DNA of 11,557 nt from an uncultured Olegusella sp. (GTDB lineage Bacteria > Actinomycetota > Coriobacteriia > Coriobacteriales > Atopobiaceae), in NCBI RefSeq assembly GCF_947253395.1, contig NZ_CAMXYY010000044.1:1-11557 (forward strand). Reading direction: 5' to 3'. Every line of letters starts with the position of its first letter. Within the stretch, counting starts at the first letter, position 1. The notes under the pieces were generated by a model that was not told where the DNA came from, ran no database searches, and saw nothing but the letters and a program-made list of their open reading frames with translations. The position numbers and the translations under genes were made by a program. Below are positions 1 through 7,460 of the stretch, one piece after another.

Positions 1-36
1 AAGGAATAGACTTTACGAATATAAAGTCTATTCCTT
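1..36 (-). terminator. Perfect 15-bp hairpin downstream of pyk
   Basis: Bases 1-15 (AAGGAATAGACTTTA) are the exact reverse complement of 22-36, leaving a 6-nt loop. The hairpin begins 43 bases past the pyk stop codon, where a transcription terminator is expected. The stem is A+T-rich and the window starts at its outer edge, so any T-run on the minus strand lies outside view. It may work in both directions if a gene converges from the left. The structure is certain; the terminator role is inferred. Confidence 0.65.
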
Positions 37-79
37 ATAAGTTAAAATGCCCCGCATCCCTTTCCTTGGGAATGGCGGC

Positions 80-1519
80 TTACTGTACCTGGGCCACCAT
101 AGCCATGTTGGTTGAGGTGGTGTAGTCACCTTGGCGAGGCGACGTTTGAGGATCGCCTGCGGTAATAACAACAATATCGCCGGAATTAACCGCACCATGA
201 GCCTTTGCAACTTGCAACGCATTATACAAAGTTGCAGATAAAGACCCTTGTTCGGTTGTACGGAAGGACTCTACACCCCACATAAAGCAGCAACGACGTG
301 CCGTCTGCGCAATGGGAGACATAGCGTAGATGGGCAGGTGGGGACGGAACGTAGAAATGAGGAGAGCAGTACGACCAGAGCGAGTCGGGCAGATGATACA
401 CTTGGCCTCTACCTGATCGGCAATCTGGACACAGGAGTGACCGATGGCAGAGTTGACATTACGGACACCTTCGCGCTCCCTAAAGTCGGGGCGCTCAGGC
501 AAGTAGCGCTCAGTCTCAACGCAAATATTTGCCATCGTCTTGAGGGCTTTAACAGGATACTTACCAGCTGCAGTCTCACCAGAGAGCATGACACAGTCAG
601 TACCGTCGTAAATAGCATTTGCAACGTCGGTAACCTCAGCGCGAGTTGGGCGGGGATTACGAATCATCGAGTCAAGCATTTGGGTGGCCGTGATAACCGG
701 CTTGTAGGCAGCATTGCACTTATGGATGATCTGCTTTTGGATGTGGGGTACCTGCTCGGAAGGCACCTCAACACCTAAGTCGCCGCGAGCAACCATAATG
801 CCGTCGGACACTGCCAAAATTTCGTCAAAGTTCTTAACACCTACGGAGCTCTCAATCTTGGGAAGAATGAGAACACCAAAGTTGCCTGCATCGGCACAAA
901 TCTTGCGAATCTCGCGCACTGCTTCGGCACTACGAATAAAGGAAGCAGCGATTGCGTCAATACCTAACTCGCAACCAAACATAATGTCGGCACGGTCCTG
1001 CGCGGTAACCGAAGGCAAACCAATCTCGACATTAGGGACATTGACGCCCTTCTTTTCGCCGAGCTCACCGCCATTAACGATGTCGCAGAAGATTTCGTTG
1101 CCTTCAACGTGGTCAACCTCAAGGCCGATTAAGCCATCATCGACCAAAATGATGGAACCCTTGGTAACCTCGTTGGGAAGTTCTTCATAGTCAAGGGAGA
1201 AGCGCTCGGCATTGCCAGGGACACTGGTGTCGGTAGTTACGATAACTTTGCCGCCTGTTTGGAGCATGACCTTTTGGTGCCCCTCGAGTTCTCCTGTGCG
1301 AACCTCAGGACCTTTAGTATCAAGCATGATGGCAACAGGTAAACCCAGCTCGCGGGAAATATTGCGAACTCGCTCAATATTCTTACGGTGATATTCATGG
1401 CTACCATGGCTGAAGTTAAAGCGAGCAACGTTCATGCCGTTGACAATGAGCTGACGAAGAACATTGTCGCTTTCAGTAGCAGGGCCCATGGTGCAAACAA
1501 TTTTAGTGCGCTTATTCAT
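80..1519 (-). CDS. pyk: Pyruvate kinase
   Basis: Last ATP-yielding step of glycolysis: phosphoenolpyruvate + ADP gives pyruvate + ATP, in the cytoplasm. The 479-residue protein has the usual bacterial length. Visible motifs are the N-terminal KRTKIVCTMGPAT (3-15), LDTKGPEVRTG (66-76), the active-site signature ILPKIESS with catalytic Lys221, the metal/phosphate loop MVARGDLGVE (242-251), and MLSGETAAGKYP (311-322). The C-terminal allosteric domain follows from about 355. Glu72 in KGPE sits where K+-dependent enzymes carry Glu, so this is probably a K+-dependent enzyme. The frame stays open 21 codons further upstream, but that stretch lacks family similarity; the ATG at 1519 has AGGAG 4 nt upstream (1524-1528) and is the natural start. 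It lies 162 bases downstream of the co-oriented lactate dehydrogenase, so the two may share a transcript or control. Nothing looks broken. Confidence 0.97.
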   Translation of the reverse strand: MNKRTKIVCTMGPATESDNVLRQLIVNGMNVARFNFSHGSHEYHRKNIERVRNISRELGLPVAIMLDTKGPEVRTGELEGHQKVMLQTGGKVIVTTDTSVPGNAERFSLDYEELPNEVTKGSIILVDDGLIGLEVDHVEGNEIFCDIVNGGELGEKKGVNVPNVEIGLPSVTAQDRADIMFGCELGIDAIAASFIRSAEAVREIRKICADAGNFGVLILPKIESSVGVKNFDEILAVSDGIMVARGDLGVEVPSEQVPHIQKQIIHKCNAAYKPVITATQMLDSMIRNPRPTRAEVTDVANAIYDGTDCVMLSGETAAGKYPVKALKTMANICVETERYLPERPDFREREGVRNVNSAIGHSCVQIADQVEAKCIICPTRSGRTALLISTFRPHLPIYAMSPIAQTARRCCFMWGVESFRTTEQGSLSATLYNALQVAKAHGAVNSGDIVVITAGDPQTSPRQGDYTTSTNMAMVAQVQ

Positions 1520-1543
1520 CGAACTCCTATCATAAAACCTACT

Positions 1544-1572
1544 GCCATGCTGATTTAATACGAGAGCATGGC
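1544..1572 (-). promoter_or_regulatory. Inverted repeat in the pyk upstream region
   Basis: GCCATGCT (1544-1551) and AGCATGGC (1565-1572) are perfect 8-bp arms separated by 13 nt, about 16 bases upstream of the pyk ribosome site. The spacer carries TATTAA on the minus strand (1555-1560), a passable -10 box, but no good -35 stands 16-18 bases upstream. It could be an operator overlapping a pyk promoter, or a leader RNA hairpin. The repeat is seen; its role is inferred. Confidence 0.45.
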
Positions 1573-1617
1573 TTGTCTTCATTCACAAAGACGACGGCAT
1601 ATGATATCCGCCTAAGA

Positions 1618-1659
1618 GCGCGGGCGCGCAAAAGGCATATATGTTTCACGCGTCCGCAC
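1618..1659 (-). other. G+C-rich imperfect hairpin between ldhA and pyk
   Basis: Arms 1618-1628 (GCGCGGGCGCG) and 1649-1659 (CGCGTCCGCAC) pair over 11 positions with one wobble and one mismatch, around a 20-nt loop that contains CATATATG. It lies 23-64 bases after the dehydrogenase stop. No T-run follows on the minus strand, so it is not a classic intrinsic terminator. It may partly separate expression of the two genes or protect the 3' end of the ldhA message. Confidence 0.35.
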
Positions 1660-1681
1660 AGGGCTTACACATATAAATTAT

Positions 1682-2686
1682 TTAGCAAACAACGCTGCGA
1701 GGGATGAACTCTTCTTCGCGAGCGTAGTGCTGAGCGTTCTCCAGGGTGACGCGGGCAATCTGAGAGAGTGCCTCGTGAGTGAAGAAGGCCTGGTGAGAGG
1801 TCATGACAACGTTGGGGAAAGAGCAGAGACGTGCAGTAACAGAGTCGACAATCTCGCCAGAACGGTTCTGATAGACGTTGGCATTTTCTTCTTCGTAAAC
1901 GTCCAGGCCAGCAGCGCCAATCTTGCCAGAGATGATGCCGCGGATGAGCGCCTGGGTATCTACTAATGCACCACGACCGGTATTAACAAAGATGACGCCA
2001 GGCTTCATCTTATCGATGGCCTCATCGTCGATGAGATGGTAGCTATCCTTGTTAAGGAAGGCGTGGAGACTGATGAAGTCAGAACGACGATATAGCTCAT
2101 CGTAGTCGACATACTCATCAACAACGTGCTCTTCATCAACAAGCGCTTGGTTGGGATAGAGATCAGCACCCAAAACGGTCATGCCGTAGCCCTTACAGAT
2201 GCGGCAAAGAGCAGCACCAATGCGACCAGTGCCGACAATACCTGCGGTCTTGCCATGCAGAGTCTCGCCAACCAGACCATTAAGGGCAAAGTTGTTTTCG
2301 CGAACACGGATATAGCCCTTGTGGATACGACGGTTGGCTGCCTGGCCTAGTGCCATAGCGTGCTCGGCAATAGCCTCGGGGGAGTAAGCAGGAACGCGAG
2401 TAACCTTGATGCCAAGCTCAGTTGCCATAGGAACGTTGACGGCGTCAAAGCCTGCACAACGCATGAGTACCAAACCAATACCAAAGCCCTTGAGAATCTC
2501 AAGGGTCATAGCCGAGATGTCAGCGTTGACGAAAGCGCAAACAGCATCATAACCCCGGGCAAGAGCTGCGGTCATGGGTGTCAAGTTGGTCTCGGTGTAG
2601 TCAATCTTGACATCGGGGAAATCAGCAATTTCCTTCTCAAATGACTCCTGGTCGTAGCTAGCGGTACCGTAAAAAAGAATCCTCAT
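1682..2686 (-). CDS. ldhA: D-lactate dehydrogenase (D-2-hydroxyacid dehydrogenase family)
   Basis: NAD-dependent reduction of pyruvate to D-lactate, which recycles NADH in fermentation. The 334 residues match the length of the fermentative LdhA group. The Rossmann loop is GTGRIG (152-157), and Asp175 at the end of the second strand indicates NAD rather than NADP. Catalytic residues are Arg238 (NTGRGALVD), Glu265 (LDVYEEE) and His298 (TSHQAFFT). The long insert between Glu265 and the His, and the HQAF.T.EAL segment, resemble LdhA rather than phosphoglycerate or glycerate dehydrogenases, but activity on another 2-oxoacid cannot be excluded. The frame is open 59 codons further upstream to 2863, but MRILFYGTASYDQ is the typical N-terminus; AAGGGA precedes the ATG by about 10 nt. 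Its product shares pyruvate with the downstream pyk gene. Confidence 0.93.
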   Translation of the reverse strand: MRILFYGTASYDQESFEKEIADFPDVKIDYTETNLTPMTAALARGYDAVCAFVNADISAMTLEILKGFGIGLVLMRCAGFDAVNVPMATELGIKVTRVPAYSPEAIAEHAMALGQAANRRIHKGYIRVRENNFALNGLVGETLHGKTAGIVGTGRIGAALCRICKGYGMTVLGADLYPNQALVDEEHVVDEYVDYDELYRRSDFISLHAFLNKDSYHLIDDEAIDKMKPGVIFVNTGRGALVDTQALIRGIISGKIGAAGLDVYEEENANVYQNRSGEIVDSVTARLCSFPNVVMTSHQAFFTHEALSQIARVTLENAQHYAREEEFIPRSVVC

Positions 2687-2722
2687 GGTGTAGCGTCCCT
2701 TCTTAAAAGACGTGCGCGCATA

Positions 2723-2739
2723 TCCAGGTCGGTCCTGGA
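2723..2739. promoter_or_regulatory. Short inverted repeat upstream of ldhA
   Basis: TCCAGG (2723-2728) and CCTGGA (2734-2739) form 6-bp arms around TCGGT, 37-53 bases upstream of the dehydrogenase ATG. It could be an operator or a small leader hairpin. I found no convincing -35/-10 pair for ldhA in 2690-2900; TAGAAT on the minus strand, around 2770, is the best isolated -10 but lacks a -35 partner. Confidence 0.25.
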
Positions 2740-2878
2740 CTTTTGCACAACCTGCTCGGACTTGCTCTAATTCTAGCGTATGAGCAGCCCAAGGGAGGTC
2801 TATCCTAGGAATTGCACGGCAAATTGGTTCTACTTGCCATCTTCGCTTTACTATTAAAATCAACCGCTTGCTATCTTC

Positions 2879-2894
2879 CTATAATTGTTTATAG
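2879..2894 (+). promoter_or_regulatory. Palindrome overlapping a consensus -10 box in the divergent region
   Basis: CTATAA-TTGT-TTATAG is a 16-bp element with perfect 6-bp arms and a 4-nt spacer. It overlaps a consensus TATAAT (2880-2885) facing the broken YhcH-type gene, whose start is 44 bases past the box. No good -35 stands at 2856-2863, as expected for an activator-dependent or weak promoter. A dimeric repressor on the palindrome would block this promoter. The minus-strand TATAAA within it might also serve ldhA. Promoter and operator roles are inferred from position. Confidence 0.4.
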
Positions 2895-2928
2895 CTAGCG
2901 TAGGCGGCGTGTGGAGATGAGGAGGGCC

Positions 2929-3411
2929 ATGATTTACGACGGACTGGACAAACTCAATCGTTATCGCGGTTTGTACAAGGGTTTGGACCTGCTGATTGAC
3001 TGGCTTGACTCGCACGATATGCGCGAGCTGCCCCTAGGAACTAGTGCGATTGATGGAAAACGTGTATTTGCCAACGTGATGAGTGCAACAACGCGTTATG
3101 CCCAAGATGCACACTATGAATAGCACCGCCGCTATATGGATTTGCAGGTCGATTTGGAGGGCGAGGAGTGCTTTAAGGTTACGCCTGGTCCGGTAATTCA
3201 AATAGCTGAGTTTAACGAGCAAGACGATTTTCAGCTGGCAGATGCGGCGGAGGGTGCCGATATGATTGATGGCACGCTTGCTCATGGGCGTTTTGCGCTC
3301 TTTGTTGCAGGTGAACCTCATATGCCAACATTGACCGTACCAGGCGCTACACCTGCAGTGGTTAAAAAGATTTGCTTTAAGGTCTTGGGCGATAAGTTTT
3401 GGGATGAGTAG
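2929..3411 (+). pseudogene. YhcH/YjgK/YiaL (EbgC/NanQ-type) family gene, interrupted by an in-frame TAG
   Basis: Two stretches in the same frame, 2929-3120 and 3124-3411, together make about 160 residues, close to the family's usual 150. A single TAG at 3121-3123 separates them. The first half ends ...YAQDAHYE and the second opens HRRYMDLQVDLEGEE; the family pattern runs E-x-H-[RK]-x-Y-x-D, so the stop replaces one residue beside the most conserved motif. The second half also has the family's GRFALFVAGEPHMP and a VKK.CFKV end. Members include E. coli NanQ (YhcH), which has been described as a sialic acid anomerase, EbgC and TabA; they are small cytoplasmic beta-barrel proteins, often with sugar-catabolism genes. 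No such genes are visible here, so the substrate is unknown. The start at ATG 2929 has AGGAGG just upstream; the GTG at 2911 is a weaker choice. With no frameshift and the remaining residues family-like, the mutation looks recent, or it is a sequence error or suppressed codon. Confidence 0.8.
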
Positions 3412-3427
3412 GATAAAATACTGAGGG

Positions 3428-3436
3428 TGTTATAAG
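3428..3436 (+). promoter_or_regulatory. Possible extended -10 promoter for the ATPase-rsgA unit
   Basis: TGTTATAAG fits the TGn-TATAAT extended -10 pattern in all but the last base and needs no strong -35; none is present at the usual spacing. Transcription would begin near 3443, giving a leader of about 110 nt ahead of the ATPase. It is the best candidate in the 141-base gap after the broken YhcH gene. Confidence 0.35.
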
Positions 3437-3453
3437 CGCTTCGACGTAATTGC

Positions 3454-3496
3454 AGGTGAGCCCTTGCCCCTCCTGGGGAATTATTATCGGGCACCT
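3454..3496 (+). other. Leader hairpin upstream of the Ca2+-ATPase
   Basis: AGGT/ACCT and GCCC/GGGC pair (3454-3463 with 3489-3496, a 2-nt bulge on the left side). An inner CCCC-TCCT-GGGG hairpin occupies 3467-3478. It sits between the putative promoter and the ribosome site, so it may be a regulatory leader, or it may terminate read-through from upstream. I compared it from memory with the Mn2+-sensing yybP-ykoY riboswitch, common before cation pumps, and did not see that motif. Confidence 0.3.
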
Positions 3497-3552
3497 AGCG
3501 CCAAGCGAGGAGAGGGGCTGCTTTGAGCAGCCAAGATAGCCAGGAGGGACAC

Positions 3553-6234
3553 GTGAAAGAGTATCTAGAAAGTTCGCGTGAGGTGCTGCAAAAGCAGGCT
3601 TCATCCGAAGAGCTGGGCCTTACCGCAACTGAAGCCGCAGCCCGTCTTGAAAAAATTGGCCAAAACAAGCTAAAGGAAGCAGAGAAGGATCCACTGTGGA
3701 AGCGCTTCTTCTCGATGATGGCTGACCCCATGGTCATCATGCTTATCATTGCTGCTCTTATTTCCGCAGCTACGGGCATGGCTCAGGGAGAAGCGGACTT
3801 TGCTGATGTCTTTATCATCATGTTTGTTGTCGTCCTTAATTCTATGTTGGGTGTGCTACAGGAGTATCAGGCTGAAAATGCCCTTGCAGCACTGCAGGAG
3901 ATGAGCGCTGCTCAGTCCAAGGTAATCCGTGACGGCAGGCAAATCATTGTCGCCTCAGCCGACCTGGTCCCAGGCGATATTGTGGTGCTTGAGGCGGGCG
4001 ATGCGGTACCTGCTGACTGTCGTATTTTGGAGAGCGCATCTCTCAAGATTGAAGAGTCGGCCCTTACGGGTGAGTCGGTACCTGCCAACAAGATTGCTGA
4101 AGTACTCGGTTTGCCTGCAGGTAATGACGATGTACCTCTGGGCGATCGTAAAAACATGTGCTACATGGGCTCGACTGTGGTATATGGTCGCGGTCGTGCT
4201 GTAGTTGTTGCAACTGGCATGCAGACTGAAATGGGCAAAATTGCAGATGCTATTGCACAGGCAAAAGATGAACTCACGCCCCTACAGGTCAAGCTTAACG
4301 AGCTTTCGGGTATTCTTACCAAGCTTGTTGTGGGTATTTGTGCCGTGGTCTTTTTGGTGGGTGTTATCCAGCATGGTGGCCTTGCATTCTTCTCAAATGT
4401 ACCTGAGGTTTTGAATACCTTTATGGTTGCTGTGTCATTGGCAGTCGCCGCTATTCCTGAGGGTCTCGTTGCTGTTGTGACCATTGCTCTTTCCATTGGC
4501 GTGACCAAGATGAGCCGTCGTCATGCCATCGTTCGCAAGATGAATGCTGTTGAAACCTTGGGCTGCACGCAGGTAATTTGCTCCGATAAGACAGGCACTC
4601 TGACCCAAAACAAGATGACGGTTGTGCGTCATTACTCTGAAAATATTGGTCGCCTTGTGCGCTGCATGGTGCTGTGCTCGGATGCAAAGTGGGATGCTGC
4701 TGCAGAAAAGGCTATTGGTGAGCCAACCGAAGCGGCCCTCGTTGCAGATGCTGCCAAATTGGGATTTTTGTCCGACGACCTGGACTATGCAAATCCCCGT
4801 GTGGGCGAGGCGCCCTTTGACTCTGGCCGTAAGATGATGTCTGTAGTCAATCTTTCGCCTGATGGTGATTATATCCAGCACACCAAGGGTGGCCCCGACG
4901 TTGTGCTTGCACGCTGCACAAAGATGCAGACCAAAGATGGCGTTGTGCCGATGACCGATGAGTGGCGTGCCACCATCATGGAGCAGAACAAGCTCATGGC
5001 CAACGACGCGTTGCGTGTTATGGCGGCGGCGCGTGTCAATTATGGCAAGACCGCGCCTGCGAGCTATGTTGCAGCTGATCTTGAGCACGATATGACCTTT
5101 ATTGGCCTTTGCGGCATGATTGACCCAGTTCGTCCTGAGGTCAAAGCTGCAATTGAAGAAGCCCATGGCGCTGGTATGCGCGTGGTGATGATTACCGGTG
5201 ACCACATCGATACCGCAGTTGCTATTGCCAAAGAACTCGGCATCGTAAGAGGGCGCGATGAGGCTATTACAGGCGTAGAACTCGATCGTCTGTCTGACGA
5301 GGAGTTTGATAAGCGCATCGAGGATATTGGTGTCTACGCGCGTGTTCAGCCCGAGCACAAAACTCGTATCGTTGATACCTGGAAGAAAAAGGACATGGTT
5401 GTTGCCATGACTGGCGACGGTGTTAACGATGCTCCCTCTATCAAGCGTTCTGACATCGGCGTTGGTATGGGTATCACAGGTACTGATGTTACCAAGGGCG
5501 TAGCCGATATGGTGCTTGCTGACGATAACTTTGCCACCATCATTGGCGCTGTCGAAGAAGGCCGCCGTATCTATGACAACATCCGCAAGGCGATTCAATT
5601 TTTGCTTTCATCTAATCTCGCCGAGGTCATTGTTGTCTTTATTGCATCGTTGATTGGCTTTACCATCCTTGAGCCAACACATCTGCTGTGGATTAACCTC
5701 ATTACTGACTCCTTGCCTGCACTTGCCATGTGCATGGAGGCAGCTGAGCCAGATATTATGCGCCGTCATCCCCGCAAAAGCCAAGATGGCATCTTTGCTA
5801 ATGGAATGGGTGCCGATACGATCTTCCAGGGTGTGGCAATTTCCTGCTTAACCATGGCTGCATATTTCATTGGTATCCAGGCTGCTGGTGTGTCTCTGGC
5901 TGATGCCGTAGCTAGCGATAAAAATGGCGTTATGGGTATGACCATGGCGTTTTTAACTCTTTCGATGGTTGAGATGTTCCACTCCTTCAACATGCGCAGT
6001 CGCCGCAATTCTGTCTTTGGTTTGCCTACGCAAAATACTTGGGCATGGGGTGCTTTTGCTGTTGCGCTGCTGCTGACGTGGGTGGTAATTGAGACTCCGC
6101 TTTCTGCAGTCTTCGGCTTTGCTGAGCTTGATATGGCACACTATCTCATGTCTTTGGGCTTGGCTCTGCTTATCATTCCTATCGTGGAGATCTACAAACT
6201 TGTCTTGCGTAAGCTTGGCAAGAGCGAGGAGTAA
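3553..6234 (+). CDS. Ca2+-transporting P-type ATPase (type IIA, SERCA/PacL-like)
   Basis: Membrane pump that uses ATP, through a phospho-aspartate intermediate, to export Ca2+. Numbered from GTG 3553 (893 residues): an N-terminal cation-ATPase domain (about 1-60), M1-M2 (60-105), actuator TGES (172-175), M4 PEGL with Glu303, phosphorylation site DKTGTLT with Asp345, nucleotide-domain KGGP (445-448; KGAP is usual), TGD (548-550) and GDGVNDAP (621-628), then the six-helix C-terminal membrane domain. Residues equivalent to SERCA's Ca2+ ligands are all present: Glu303 in M4, Asn688 and Glu691 in M5, Asn715, Thr718 and Asp719 in M6, Glu807 in M8. This argues for Ca2+ with two ions per cycle; Mn2+ is a possible alternative. 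The start is chosen because AGGAGG (3542-3547) lies 5 nt before GTG 3553, and MKEYLESSREVL fits the family's N-terminus. An in-frame TTG at 3523 would add ten polar residues. rsgA follows one base after the stop. Confidence 0.93.
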   Translation: MKEYLESSREVLQKQASSEELGLTATEAAARLEKIGQNKLKEAEKDPLWKRFFSMMADPMVIMLIIAALISAATGMAQGEADFADVFIIMFVVVLNSMLGVLQEYQAENALAALQEMSAAQSKVIRDGRQIIVASADLVPGDIVVLEAGDAVPADCRILESASLKIEESALTGESVPANKIAEVLGLPAGNDDVPLGDRKNMCYMGSTVVYGRGRAVVVATGMQTEMGKIADAIAQAKDELTPLQVKLNELSGILTKLVVGICAVVFLVGVIQHGGLAFFSNVPEVLNTFMVAVSLAVAAIPEGLVAVVTIALSIGVTKMSRRHAIVRKMNAVETLGCTQVICSDKTGTLTQNKMTVVRHYSENIGRLVRCMVLCSDAKWDAAAEKAIGEPTEAALVADAAKLGFLSDDLDYANPRVGEAPFDSGRKMMSVVNLSPDGDYIQHTKGGPDVVLARCTKMQTKDGVVPMTDEWRATIMEQNKLMANDALRVMAAARVNYGKTAPASYVAADLEHDMTFIGLCGMIDPVRPEVKAAIEEAHGAGMRVVMITGDHIDTAVAIAKELGIVRGRDEAITGVELDRLSDEEFDKRIEDIGVYARVQPEHKTRIVDTWKKKDMVVAMTGDGVNDAPSIKRSDIGVGMGITGTDVTKGVADMVLADDNFATIIGAVEEGRRIYDNIRKAIQFLLSSNLAEVIVVFIASLIGFTILEPTHLLWINLITDSLPALAMCMEAAEPDIMRRHPRKSQDGIFANGMGADTIFQGVAISCLTMAAYFIGIQAAGVSLADAVASDKNGVMGMTMAFLTLSMVEMFHSFNMRSRRNSVFGLPTQNTWAWGAFAVALLLTWVVIETPLSAVFGFAELDMAHYLMSLGLALLIIPIVEIYKLVLRKLGKSEE

Positions 6235-6235
6235 T

Positions 6236-7453
6236 GTGACGTACCGACTTTCAAAAAAGTCTCAGTCTCGTGGCGGCGCCATGTGGCGTCGTACAAAAGA
6301 AATGAGCGCTGGTGGGGTTGTAGAGACCCTGCCAGCGCTTTCCTCTCTTGCCGATGTACCAGATTTTGAGTCATTGCATGCGAGTGTAGCGCAGCAAGAG
6401 GCTTTCGTTGCTGCTGTAGCTGCGATGAGCGAGGCGGATGAAGCTGCTGTGCGCGAGTTGTATTTGGGCTGTGTAGTACGTTTGGATCGCGGTTTTCCTG
6501 CGATTGCCTGGAAAGATGGTTTGATACGCGCCGAGTTTTCCGTGGGACTTTCCAAGGCGGGGAGCCGCAAGCTTGCCACGGCAAAACTTGCAGGTCATGT
6601 AGGAGCAGAGCTTTCTGCTTCAACGCGCGTTGCTGTGGGCGATTGGGTGGTTTTACGTGTACCTGCACAGCACGAAATGGGTGTGATTGAGGCAGTATTG
6701 CCTCGTGAAAGTGATATTGCTCGCTGGCGTGGTAAATCTCGCGGAGAAAAGCAAACTCTTGCTGCTAACGTTGATATTGTGCTGATTGCCCTTGCGATGG
6801 GGGAGCGAGCGGTTACTGCCGATCGTGTTGCTCGCCCTGCTGTTGTGGCGCGTGATTGTGGTGCTCGGGTTGCCGTAATTCTCACCAAAGTCGATCGCGT
6901 GAAGGCAGATGAATTAAGTGCAGCTGAGACAACGGTAAAAGCGGTGCTGGGTGCTGATACTCCTTTGGCCTTGACGTCTTCAAAGGCTGGTTGGGGCGTC
7001 GATGCTGTGAGGGCATTGGTGCCTGCTGGTACGGTGGCTATTGTGTTAGGTGAATCTGGTGCAGGCAAGTCATCGCTGCTTAATACTTTACTGGGACGTG
7101 AGTCTCTTGAGACGGGTGCCGTGCGGTCGCGGGATGATGCGGGACGCCACACGACGGTCGCACGCCGCATGGTTTTGCTTCCTAACGGAGGTATTATCGT
7201 AGACGAACCGGGTTTGAGGTCTTTGCCTTTGGTGGGGCATGAGCATGGCCTTTCGCTGGTCTTTCCCGCAATCGAGCAGGCAGCTATGGGTTGCCGTTTT
7301 AGGGATTGTACGCATACCCATGAGCCTGGCTGTGCAGTACAAGAGGCTTTGTCCGATGGAAAATTTAGTGAGGAGGCTTTGTCGGCCTATCTCGCCCTTG
7401 CCGCTGAAATGCGTGTGAGCCTTTCTACCCTCGATCCCGACGTCACCCTATAA
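6236..7453 (+). CDS. rsgA: Ribosome small subunit-dependent GTPase A
   Basis: Circularly permuted GTPase that checks late maturation of the 30S subunit. Numbered from GTG 6236 (405 residues): an OB-fold RNA-binding region (about 76-155), then G motifs in the permuted order G4 TKVD (217-220), G5 SSKAG (248-252), G1 P-loop GESGAGKSS (272-280), a RHTT switch (304-307) and G3 DEPG (323-326). The C-terminal zinc knuckle Cys353-x4-Cys358-x-His360-x5-Cys366 has the spacing of E. coli RsgA. GAGGAG, formed by the last ATPase codons, lies 4 nt before the GTG, and only one base separates the genes, so translation is probably coupled. The first 75 or so residues (a basic start with MWRRTK, then an Ala/Glu-rich stretch) precede the OB-fold and make the protein longer than the roughly 350-residue E. 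coli form. ATG 6281 is a possible later start but lacks a good ribosome site. I see no functional link between RsgA and Ca2+ transport beyond the shared transcript. Confidence 0.94.
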   Translation: MTYRLSKKSQSRGGAMWRRTKEMSAGGVVETLPALSSLADVPDFESLHASVAQQEAFVAAVAAMSEADEAAVRELYLGCVVRLDRGFPAIAWKDGLIRAEFSVGLSKAGSRKLATAKLAGHVGAELSASTRVAVGDWVVLRVPAQHEMGVIEAVLPRESDIARWRGKSRGEKQTLAANVDIVLIALAMGERAVTADRVARPAVVARDCGARVAVILTKVDRVKADELSAAETTVKAVLGADTPLALTSSKAGWGVDAVRALVPAGTVAIVLGESGAGKSSLLNTLLGRESLETGAVRSRDDAGRHTTVARRMVLLPNGGIIVDEPGLRSLPLVGHEHGLSLVFPAIEQAAMGCRFRDCTHTHEPGCAVQEALSDGKFSEEALSAYLALAAEMRVSLSTLDPDVTL

Positions 7454-7460
7454 TTTCTCT

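Noticed and set aside
1577..1595. Rex-type redox operator (TTGTGA half-site at 1583-1588, minus strand)
   Set aside because: Only one half matches; the expected TCACAA partner at the right distance is absent.
2687..2863. 59-codon N-terminal extension of the lactate dehydrogenase frame
   Set aside because: The extension has no similarity to the family, and the Rossmann-type enzyme begins at MRILFYG with its own ribosome site.
3121..3123. Programmed read-through or pyrrolysine at the TAG
   Set aside because: The family has no known special residue at this position and nothing in the window suggests recoding; a nonsense mutation or sequence error is simpler.
3454..3496. yybP-ykoY manganese riboswitch before the cation pump
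   Set aside because: The hairpin is real, but the characteristic loop sequences of that riboswitch are not present, as far as I can judge by eye.
3523..3552. TTG start ten codons upstream for the ATPase
   Set aside because: The GTG at 3553 has a consensus AGGAGG with 5-nt spacing and fits the family N-terminus; the extra residues are polar and unlike the family. It remains possible.
4435..5598. Long (387-codon) minus-strand ORF antisense to the Ca2+-ATPase
   Set aside because: It lies wholly within a gene whose every catalytic and ion-binding motif is intact, and its translation shows no recognisable family; it is a codon-bias shadow.
6089..6235. 49-codon upstream extension of rsgA into the ATPase gene
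   Set aside because: It overlaps conserved ATPase membrane sequence and lacks a ribosome site, while GTG 6236 has GAGGAG upstream.
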